Shown: positions 1 to 5,409 of the stretch, piece after piece
Layout of the letters: each line of letters starts with the position of its first letter
Numbering within the stretch: the first letter of the stretch is position 1
Assembly (NCBI GenBank): GCA_017622395.1
Contig: JAGARF010000164.1
Span: forward strand, 1-5,409
DNA: 5,409 nt
Source: Clostridia bacterium
GTDB lineage: Bacteria > Bacillota > Clostridia > RGIG6154
Direction of reading: 5' to 3'
Translations under genes and position numbers: made by a program
Notes under the pieces: model-generated
Told to the model about the DNA's origin: nothing
What the model saw: the letters and a program-made list of their open reading frames with translations, nothing else
Databases searched by the model: none

Positions 1-7
1 AAAGTTT

Positions 8-160
8 GCTCGATATTTTTACTTCGTAAAATCGATATGTTTTCCCTTCGGTCAAACTCGATATGATATGAATTCTCGTTGCGTCAGCAACATATCGAGC
101 CGTCAGACATATCGAGAATTCGTCAGAATTCATATCGCTGCGGTGCTGTGCACCGCATAT
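8..160. repeat. Comb-like hairpin array 1 (CTCGATATG / CATATCGAG separators)
   Basis: Seen directly: separator copies in one orientation at 9-16, 32-39 and 57-65 (CTCGATATG type), then in the opposite orientation at 91-99, 108-116 and 131-137 (CATATCGAG type). Between them are short palindromes with unrelated stems: TTTTAC/GTAAAA (17-31), an imperfect GTTT/AAAC hairpin (39-57), GTTGC/GCAAC (78-91), a decayed one (99-108) and AATTC/GAATT (117-130). A GC-rich hairpin, TGCGGTGC/GCACCGCA (139-157), closes the array. CGTCAG recurs at three loops (82-87, 101-106, 121-126). The left separators can pair with the right ones, giving a stem with side hairpins. The block holds no gene and may extend left of the window. 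The function is unknown. As RNA it could be a structured transcript end; as DNA, a nest of small mobile palindromes. Confidence 0.8.
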
Positions 161-190
161 AAAGACTGTATAATCTGTATACCTCCTGTA

Positions 191-280
191 AAATGAATAA
201 TTAATAATGAATGATGAATAATTGTGGTTGAAAATCGCCTTATGCGATTTTCTTCATTAATTTCATCTATCTGATGAAAT
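191..280. repeat. AT-rich imperfect inverted repeat, MITE-like
   Basis: The left part (191-221) is a degenerate tandem of AATGAATAAT-like words. The centre is a clean hairpin, AAAATCGC (231-238) with GCGATTTT (244-251) around a 5-nt loop. The right part carries TTCATTA (253-259), which matches TAATGAA at 205-211, and a second hairpin, ATTTCATC (260-267) with GATGAAAT (273-280). No transposase or clear target duplication is visible. Neither hairpin is followed by a T-run, so they are poor intrinsic terminators. I recall similar AATGAATAAT-flanked palindromes from other clostridial intergenic regions, but cannot check copy number here. Confidence 0.45.
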
Positions 281-331
281 CATTGTACTCTATTTTCACA
301 CTTTCGTCAATCTAATTTCATTTTCATAAAC
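281..331. other. Gene-free spacer before the operon promoter
   Basis: No open reading frame, RNA gene or riboswitch fold was recognised here. It completes the 381-base gene-free left end, which otherwise consists of the hairpin array, the AT-rich palindrome and the operon promoter. The gene left of the window is not visible. Confidence 0.5.
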
Positions 332-359
332 TTGACTTTTTTTTATTATATAGTATAAT
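332..359 (+). promoter_or_regulatory. Sigma-A type promoter of the four-gene operon
   Basis: TTGACT at 332-337 (five of six bases of the -35 consensus) and a perfect TATAAT at 354-359 are separated by 16 nt, part of which is a T-run. Transcription would begin near 365-367, only about 16 nt before the start codon at 382, so the leader would consist of little more than the ribosome binding site. Confidence 0.75.
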
Positions 360-365
360 TAATAT

Positions 366-372
366 AAGGCGG
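366..372 (+). promoter_or_regulatory. Ribosome binding site deciding the TTG start at 382
   Basis: AAGGCGG lies 9 nt before TTG at 382-384. No ATG is available nearby in frame, and the GTG at 372-374 is out of frame and inside the ribosome binding site. The TTG start is therefore the best supported one. Confidence 0.65.
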
Positions 373-381
373 TGAACGAAT

Positions 382-1014
382 TTGGCAGACAAAACCTATA
401 AACTTAAAGATATCCCCAAAGGACAGAAGCTTGCCCACATATGGGAATACTACAGATGGCATATAGTTGTTGCCATTGCCCTTGTTCTTTCGGTTGTTTC
501 TTTGGTTGTGCAGAATTTAAACAAGGAAAAATACGATTCTTATATGCTCTTTACAATGTCGGGCGGTTATGTTACAGAGGAAACAAGACTTGCTCTTGAA
601 GAAGGAATTGAAGAATTAGATATTGATAATAACGGTGACAGCTACAGCAATCTTTATATCTCAAATGTTCTTTTCCCTGAGGATATGCTTGACCCAACAA
701 CAGCTCAGGAGGCTCAGGTGAATATGCAAAAGCTTATTGCTGAGCTTACAGCAGGAGAATGTATTATACAGATAACCGATGACAAAATATACGAAACCCT
801 TGAAAGACATGAAACCCTTGCAACCTATGAGTCTTTAGACGGTCTGGTTGAGGGAGAGGGCGTTATAAAAATTCCATACAACGAAACAAAGCTTGAAGAT
901 ATTGTTCCAATGGAAGAATTTGGAAATCAGCTTTATGTTACATTAAGACCCGGTGATACAGATAATGTGATTTACCGTGACCAGATTGAAGTGTTTAAAA
1001 AATTATTAAAATAA
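382..1014 (+). CDS. Single-pass membrane protein with extracytoplasmic domain, unknown function
   Basis: 210 residues from a TTG start. A basic, polar N-terminus (1-20) leads into W21-E-Y-Y-R-W-H-I28 and one hydrophobic helix at about 27-44. The charge distribution suggests a cytoplasmic N-terminus and an acidic domain of about 165 residues outside the cell. There is no signal peptidase site, so it is probably membrane-anchored. I recall the aromatic-rich YYRWHI motif before a single helix from uncharacterised clostridial proteins. The stretch at 113-140 (VNMQKLIAEL followed by TAGECIIQITDD) vaguely resembles part of a type 2 solute-binding fold, which is only an inference. It is first in the operon, 12 nt before the lipoprotein start, so the two may form an envelope pair. 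No function is assigned. Confidence 0.85.
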   Translation: MADKTYKLKDIPKGQKLAHIWEYYRWHIVVAIALVLSVVSLVVQNLNKEKYDSYMLFTMSGGYVTEETRLALEEGIEELDIDNNGDSYSNLYISNVLFPEDMLDPTTAQEAQVNMQKLIAELTAGECIIQITDDKIYETLERHETLATYESLDGLVEGEGVIKIPYNETKLEDIVPMEEFGNQLYVTLRPGDTDNVIYRDQIEVFKKLLK

Positions 1015-1026
1015 CGGAGAGTGTTT

Positions 1027-1984
1027 ATGAAAAAAGTATTATGTGTTTTACTTGCAATTTTAGTTCTTACAGCTATGATTACCGCTTGCTCTGACAGCGA
1101 GGAAAAAGACATACTTGAAACCATAACATTTGAGAAAATTGCTCAGGTTAACTCTATAACAAATCTTTTGAAAAATTATGACAGTATAACCGAGAGAACC
1201 GTAAACAAAAGCCTTGAAAACGATGAAGAATTTTATTGGGACCTTTCATACGAAAAGACGGGCGACACAATCAACGCAATCGTTGACACAGGTGACCAAT
1301 ACAAGTGTTTTTATTATAACGGCAAGATTTTTGCATCATACGACGGCGAATATCTTCCTGTGCTTTATTTCAGAGAAACATATAAAGATGTTGTTTCCCA
1401 GACAATTAAAAGAGATAATCTTTTAAATACTGTATATCATAATACTGTATCAAGAAGTGTTCTTGATGACGGAAGATATGTTATAACCTTTGAATTCAAG
1501 GCAACCCCTGAAATGTTAAATGATTTTGAAACCTGGAATGTTAAAAAGGGTCAGAAAATGCAGATAACATACTTCTTAAAGGATAACCTTGAAATCGACC
1601 ACTATGACTATTATATTTTCGATAAAAATGACAGGAAAAAGAATATTGCAAATGTATATGTAAACTACAATTCAGGCTTCAGCTTCCCCGATGAGGTTAT
1701 AAACCTTGTAAACAGCAAGGATACCTACAGTGTTACCCTTTATGAAAATTATGGTCTTGGCTCACAGTACAGCGAAAGCTATAATGTACCAAAAGGCTCT
1801 GCACTTGAAATTAACAGCTATCTTTATTCCTATAATGTTTATCAGGACCCTGAAAAGAAAAAGCTGTGGGATTTTGGAAATGATGTAATTAATAAGGATA
1901 CCAAGCTGTATCTTTATGAAAATATTTACTACGAAGTAGAAGAAGAAACAGGCGATACTATTATCACCAGGGAGGAAACAGAAA

Positions 1985-1992
<8 letters not shown>
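1027..1992 (+). CDS. Lipoprotein with a degenerate InlB-type repeat near the C-terminus
   Basis: 321 residues from ATG 1027. A GTG at 1021 would add two residues, but GGAG (1016-1019) abuts it, while it sits 7 nt from the ATG. Residues 1-20 form a lipoprotein signal peptide ending in the lipobox I18-T-A-C21, so lipidation at Cys21 and attachment to the outer face of the membrane are expected. Residues 30-225 are rich in aromatic and charged residues, look beta-rich and match no family I recognise. Residues about 234-299 resemble one Listeria/Bacteroides (InlB B, Flg_new) repeat: VPKGSALE, then VYQD, WDF and a DTKLYLYE ending, where the typical ending is DTTLYAKW. The tail (300-321) is acidic. 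The last codons overlap the mrp start by 8 nt, so expression is coupled. The function is unknown; a surface binding role is possible. Confidence 0.85.
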
Positions 1993-2798
<806 letters not shown>

Positions 2799-2806
<8 letters not shown>

Positions 2807-3311
2807 GAAATATTACGGAAAAATATATAATATGTTAGATGAGGTTACTCCGCTTTCAAAAGATTGCGGAGTCCTTTGCGATAAAGCCTGCTGTAAGGAG
2901 GAGGACGAGCCTGCAGGAATGTTCGTTTTTCCTTTCGAGGAGGAGCTTTTGGAAAAGGTTGATTTCGGCTACCTTGAGGAAAGCAACTGTCAGTACGGGG
3001 AGGACAAAACTGCAAAGATTTTCTATTGCACAAAACCCTGCAACCGTAGCGAAAGACCACTCTCTTGCAGAATTTTCCCCTTGACCCCTTACAGAAAAAA
3101 CGGCAGAATAAAGCTTATTATGAATCCTGCAGCAAAAAAAATGTGTCCCCTTGCACGAAGCCTTCAGCCCTCACAGCTTGAGGAAGCTTTTGAAGAAAAT
3201 GTTATGCGTGCAATGAACAGAATACAAAAATTAAAGGACGGCGACGACTACATAGATATGCTCACCGAAATCGCTGACCAATTTGAGGAAATGAATAAAA
3301 AACTCAGATAA
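2799..3311 (+). CDS. YkgJ-like cysteine-cluster protein (putative metal or Fe-S binding)
   Basis: 170 residues, probably cytoplasmic, with no signal peptide or membrane helix. The N-terminal half has C23-x3-C27-x3-C31-C32, then C64, C77-x3-C81 and C90 within RPLSCRIFPL (86-95), and finally C116. A CxxxC..CC cluster followed by RP..CR.FP is the pattern of the YkgJ/CxxCxxCC zinc- or iron-chelating family, although the first spacing here is x3. The C-terminal 50 residues look helical and charged. The start follows GAGG (2786-2789) by 9 nt and overlaps the mrp stop by 8 nt. Coupling to mrp suggests that this protein receives a cluster from Mrp or helps it, but that is inference from context. No enzymatic role can be assigned. 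It has no terminator of its own before the tRNA gene. Confidence 0.85.
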
Positions 3312-3314
3312 ATG

Positions 3315-3343
3315 TTGACAAAACCTTAAAAATAAGGCATAAT
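3315..3343 (+). promoter_or_regulatory. Promoter of tRNA-Pro
   Basis: A perfect -35 TTGACA (3315-3320) and CATAAT (3338-3343, one mismatch to TATAAT) are spaced by exactly 17 nt. The predicted start at about 3350 lies roughly five bases before the mature tRNA 5' end. The promoter begins four bases after the upstream stop codon, so the tRNA has its own unit while also being open to read-through from the operon. Confidence 0.75.
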
Positions 3344-3354
3344 ATAGTAGTTAT

Positions 3355-3431
3355 CTGGGTGTAGCGCAGTTTGGTAGCGTGCTTGAATGGGGTTCAAGAG
3401 GCCGGGAGTTCAAGTCTCCCCACTCAGACCA
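3355..3431 (+). tRNA. tRNA-Pro (anticodon GGG)
   Basis: 77 nt with a complete cloverleaf and an encoded CCA. The acceptor stem is CTGGGTG with CACTCAG (one G-T wobble at the fourth pair) and discriminator A. The D arm is GCGC/GCGT around AGTTTGGTA. The anticodon stem is CTTGA/TCAAG with loop ATGGGGT (3387-3393), placing anticodon GGG at 3389-3391. The variable loop is AGGCC and the T arm is GGGAG/CTCCC around TTCAAGT. C1-G72, A73, GG at positions 35-36 and G37 agree with proline tRNA identity. It reads CCC and CCU codons. A strong terminator follows directly. Confidence 0.96.
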
Positions 3432-3432
3432 G

Positions 3433-3465
3433 AAAAAACGACTTGTTTGATACAAGTCGTTTTTT
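3433..3465 (+). terminator. Intrinsic terminator after tRNA-Pro, symmetric
   Basis: The stem is CGACTTGT (3439-3446) with ACAAGTCG (3452-3459) around a TTGAT loop. It is flanked by six A residues (3433-3438) and six T residues (3460-3465), which also pair. This ends the tRNA transcript and probably also read-through from the four-gene operon. Since the A and T tracts mirror each other, it could also stop minus-strand transcription coming from the antiporter gene. Confidence 0.9.
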
Positions 3466-3466
3466 C

Positions 3467-3657
3467 AGTTATATTTGCCCGCGGCAAGTTATATTGCTAC
3501 GCAGTTTTATTCGGCTTATACCGAGTGATATTGTGCTTTGCACAGTTTGAAGGCAAATATAATATCACTGAACCCGACAGGGTTCAATATCACTTTTGAT
3601 TTATCAAAAATATCACTCCATCGAAGATGGAATATCACTTAAATTGTATAATATAAC
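3467..3657. repeat. Comb-like hairpin array 2 (AGTGATATT / AATATCACT separators)
   Basis: Left-half separators are AGTTATATT (3467-3475, 3487-3495), AGTTTTATT (3503-3511) and AGTGATATT (3524-3532). Right-half separators are exact AATATCACT at 3561-3569, 3586-3594, 3609-3617 and 3631-3639, plus AATATAAC at 3650-3657. The spacers are hairpins with unrelated stems: TGCC/GGCA (3476-3486), a short GC pair around TAC (3496-3502), TCGG/CCGA (3511-3524), TGTGC/GCACA (3532-3544), GAACCC/GGGTTC (3570-3585), TTTTGA/TCAAAA (3594-3609) and CCATC/GATGG (3618-3630). TTATATTTGCC (3469-3479) is exactly complementary to GGCAAATATAA (3552-3562), closing the left half. The array fills the gap between the convergent tRNA and antiporter genes. 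No gene is present. The function is unknown. Confidence 0.85.
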
Positions 3658-3679
3658 AGCCCGATGAAATCATCGGGCT
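3658..3679 (-). terminator. Probable intrinsic terminator of the antiporter gene
   Basis: AGCCCGATG (3658-3666) pairs with CATCGGGCT (3671-3679) around an AAAT loop, giving a 9-bp stem that begins eight bases past the minus-strand stop codon. On the minus strand it is followed by a T/A mixture (GTTATATTATAC) rather than a pure T-run, so termination may be partial. It sits at the right end of hairpin array 2 and may have originated as one of its hairpins. Confidence 0.6.
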
Positions 3680-3686
3680 ATAATTA

Positions 3687-5279
3687 TCACTCTTTCTCCG
3701 CTGTTAATTTTTTAATTACAAAGAGAACCAGCACTGTTATTACCACAAAGAGCGGAAGAACGATTACCGCACTCTGCACAAAGCCTGCAACTATGTATGC
3801 AAAGAACGAGATTGCCGCAACTGTGATTGCATATGGAATCTGTGTTGATACATGGTTAATGTGGTCACACTGTGCACCTGCTGATGACATAATTGTTGTA
3901 TCTGAAATAGGTGAGCAGTGGTCACCGCAAACAGCACCTGCAAGACACGCAGACATACCGATAATCATAAGCTCTGAATCTCCCGGGAAAATTGCTGTTA
4001 CAATCGGAATTAAGATACCGAATGTTCCCCATGATGTACCTGTTGAAAAGGCAAGGAAACAAGCAACCAGGAAAATAATTGCAGGTAGGAAGTTTGCAAG
4101 TCCTGCTGCAGCTGATTTCATAAGCATATCAACATATTCTGCAGCACCGAGGAGTGATGTCATATTCTTAAGTGCTGTTGCAAATGTTAAGATTAAGATA
4201 GCAGGAACCATCGCATTAAAGCCCTTTGGAATACTTTCCATTGCTTCTTTGAATGTGATAACTCTTCTTGCAATAAGGTAAATAGTTGTAGCGATAAGTG
4301 CAATAATACCGCCCCATGGAAGTCCAACAGTTGCATCAGTGTTACCAAATGCATCAACAAAGCTTGCACCTGAGAAAAATCCGCCAACATAAATAAGTGC
4401 AAGAACACAAATTATTATAAGAACAACTATAGGAAGAATAAGGTCAAGCACGATACCCTTTGGATTAGTTTCTTCTTTTTCTTCTTCCTTAACTGTGCCT
4501 GTTGTGAATAAATCGCCGTTTAAAAGAGCATTTTTCTCATGCTTTTTCATTGGGCCAAAGTCAAACTTCATTAATGTAATAGCAATTATGAATACGATTG
4601 TTAAAATCGAGTAGAAGTTATAAGGAATAGCCCTTATGAACAGCTCAATTCCGCTGTAGCCTGTTCCTTCTGTAAATTCTGAAACTGCAGCTGCCCATGA
4701 AGAAATAGGTGCAATCATACAGATTGGAGCAGCAGTTGCATCAATTAAAAATGCAAGCTTTGCTCTTGAAATCTTATGAGTATCAGTTACAGGTCTCATA
4801 ACAGAACCAACTGTAAGACAGTTGAAATAGTCATCAATAAAGATAAGTACACCAAGTGCAAAGGTAGCAAGAGCTGCACCTGTTCTTGTTTTAATGTTTT
4901 TCTCTGCCCATCGTCCGAATGCCGCACTTCCGCCTGCCTTATTGATTAAAGCAACCATAGCACCAAGAACAACAAGGAAAATAAAGATACCTGCTGTACC
5001 TGATACTGCGGCAATAAGACCTTCGTTTAATACTGCATCAAATGCAGGAACAACGCTGAAGTCTGCCGCAAACAAACCGCCAAGTAATATTCCCACAAAA
5101 AGTGAAGAATAAACTTCCTTTGTAATGAGTGCAAGGCCTATTGCAACTACAGGCGGAACAAGTGCCCAGAATGTTGCATAAAACCCTGAAACTGCTTCTG
5201 CATCTTCAGCCAAGCCCAGCATTGGGAATAAAAGAGCGAAGATAAAAGCAAAAACAGAAGCTTTTAAATACTTTTTCAT
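3687..5279 (-). CDS. nhaC: NhaC-family Na+/H+ antiporter-like membrane transporter
   Basis: 530 residues, very hydrophobic, with about a dozen or more likely membrane segments (for example 34-52, 57-72, 90-113, 134-152, 216-236, 277-300, 320-338, 355-372, 482-523). Family signatures are visible: FIDDYFNCLTVGSVMRP (147-163) with D149-D150, the ATAAPICMIAPISSWAA run (181-197), STGTSWGTF (412-420), GDHCSPISDTT (452-462) and CDHINHV (471-477). The family exchanges cations across the membrane, and some members move organic acids such as malate and lactate, so the substrate is not fixed by sequence. The N-terminus (1-24) resembles a cleavable signal peptide ending GLA-EDA. A charged cytoplasmic loop (about 240-275, KEEEKEE) splits two halves. 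The start follows AGGAG (minus strand, 5287-5291) by 7 nt. It is monocistronic within the window, with its own promoter and terminator. Confidence 0.93.
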   Translation of the reverse strand: MKKYLKASVFAFIFALLFPMLGLAEDAEAVSGFYATFWALVPPVVAIGLALITKEVYSSLFVGILLGGLFAADFSVVPAFDAVLNEGLIAAVSGTAGIFIFLVVLGAMVALINKAGGSAAFGRWAEKNIKTRTGAALATFALGVLIFIDDYFNCLTVGSVMRPVTDTHKISRAKLAFLIDATAAPICMIAPISSWAAAVSEFTEGTGYSGIELFIRAIPYNFYSILTIVFIIAITLMKFDFGPMKKHEKNALLNGDLFTTGTVKEEEKEETNPKGIVLDLILPIVVLIIICVLALIYVGGFFSGASFVDAFGNTDATVGLPWGGIIALIATTIYLIARRVITFKEAMESIPKGFNAMVPAILILTFATALKNMTSLLGAAEYVDMLMKSAAAGLANFLPAIIFLVACFLAFSTGTSWGTFGILIPIVTAIFPGDSELMIIGMSACLAGAVCGDHCSPISDTTIMSSAGAQCDHINHVSTQIPYAITVAAISFFAYIVAGFVQSAVIVLPLFVVITVLVLFVIKKLTAEKE

Positions 5280-5299
5280 AAAAATTCTCCTTTTCCGTT

Positions 5300-5329
5300 T
5301 ATAACATTCTTGTTATATTAATATAACAA
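5300..5329 (-). promoter_or_regulatory. Overlapping palindromes at the antiporter transcription start (candidate operator or 5' stem)
   Basis: TTGTTATATTAATATAACAA at 5310-5329 is a perfect 20-base palindrome that abuts the -10 element and covers the predicted start near 5322. Its half-site TGTTATA (5311-5317) also pairs with TATAACA at 5300-5306 across a TTCT spacer, giving a second, mutually exclusive dyad inside the leader. The placement suits a repressor operator. The second dyad is fully transcribed and could be a 5' UTR hairpin just before the ribosome binding site. The regulator is not in the window. Confidence 0.55.
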
Positions 5330-5357
5330 ATATATCATATTTTTCTTGTAATTTCAA
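5329..5357 (-). promoter_or_regulatory. Promoter of the antiporter gene
   Basis: Read on the minus strand, TTGAAA (5352-5357) and TATATT (5329-5334) are separated by 17 nt, matching a sigma-A promoter. Transcription would start near 5322, leaving a leader of about 43 nt that contains the second dyad and the AGGAG ribosome binding site. Confidence 0.65.
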
Positions 5358-5368
5358 CTGTTTTCAGC

Positions 5369-5404
5369 AAAAAAAGAATGCAGAGGTGATTTTCTGCATT
5401 CTTT
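5369..5404 (-). terminator. Intrinsic terminator of an upstream minus-strand gene
   Basis: AAAGAATGCAGA (5373-5384) pairs with TCTGCATTCTTT (5393-5404), a 12-bp stem with an 8-nt loop. On the minus strand the stem runs into seven consecutive T residues (complement of 5369-5375). It lies upstream of the antiporter promoter, so it most likely ends a minus-strand gene lying beyond the right edge and separates it from the antiporter unit. Confidence 0.8.
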
Positions 5405-5409
5405 CAGGG

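Noticed and set aside
230..280. Terminators of a gene to the left of the window
   Set aside because: Neither hairpin in this block is followed by a T-run on either strand, so they fit a repeat element better than intrinsic terminators.
1021..1026. GTG at 1021 as start of the lipoprotein gene
   Set aside because: The GGAG ribosome binding site directly abuts it. The ATG at 1027 has a normal 7-nt spacing and gives a standard MKK signal peptide.
2839..3084. Overlapping frames on both strands inside the cysteine-cluster gene
   Set aside because: No ribosome binding site supports them, and the main frame has the family cysteine pattern and a translationally coupled start.
3387..3599. Open reading frame of 70 codons on the + strand
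   Set aside because: It starts inside the tRNA and runs through the terminator and hairpin array. It has no ribosome binding site and an implausible protein sequence.
3467..3657. CRISPR-like alternation of repeat and spacer
   Set aside because: The repeats are only 8-9 nt, they invert halfway, and the spacers are short and mostly self-complementary. None of these fits a CRISPR array, and no cas gene is present.
3664..4281. Open reading frame of 205 codons on the + strand
   Set aside because: It lies antisense to the antiporter gene, whose family motifs are clear. The translated sequence is low-complexity and without a recognisable domain, so it is a shadow frame.
5281..5357. Riboswitch in the antiporter leader
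   Set aside because: The predicted leader is only about 43 nt and holds one small hairpin, too short for any known ion-sensing riboswitch.

Overview
The window looks like chromosomal DNA of a low-GC Bacillota of class Clostridia, probably an uncultured gut-type lineage. The reasons are the AT-rich sequence, strong purine-rich ribosome binding sites, sigma-A type promoters, a Gram-positive style lipoprotein, an Mrp ATPase with a cysteine-rich N-terminus, and intergenic arrays of small palindromes of a kind I recall from such genomes. The species cannot be named from the sequence.

Layout. Bases 1-381 hold no gene: first an array of short hairpins separated by a conserved 8-9 nt word (8-160), then a second AT-rich imperfect palindrome (191-280), then a promoter (332-359). 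This promoter drives a tight four-gene operon on the + strand. Its genes encode a single-pass membrane protein of unknown function (TTG start, 382-1014), a lipoprotein with one degenerate InlB-type repeat (1027-1992), an Mrp/NBP35 family Fe-S carrier P-loop ATPase (1985-2806), and a YkgJ-like cysteine-cluster protein (2799-3311). The last three are joined by two 8-nt start/stop overlaps. Just downstream a tRNA-Pro(GGG) gene (3355-3431) has its own promoter and a strong intrinsic terminator.

Bases 3467-3657 hold a second hairpin array, between the tRNA and a convergent minus-strand gene. That gene encodes an NhaC-family antiporter (3687-5279), with a recognisable promoter, overlapping palindromes at its transcription start, and an intrinsic terminator of a further minus-strand gene at the right edge.

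The protein genes are ordinary families. Mrp and the cysteine-cluster protein plausibly act together in Fe-S or metal handling; the two envelope proteins upstream have no evident functional link. The most unusual content is non-coding. Each array is a large dyad: the separator word is in one orientation in the left half and reverse-complemented in the right half, and the short spacers are mostly self-complementary with unrelated stem sequences. The two arrays use different separators (CTCGATATG/CATATCGAG and AGTGATATT/AATATCACT) that share an ATATC core. I infer one family of comb-like structured elements. I found no evidence of a defence system, a CRISPR array or a phage module.
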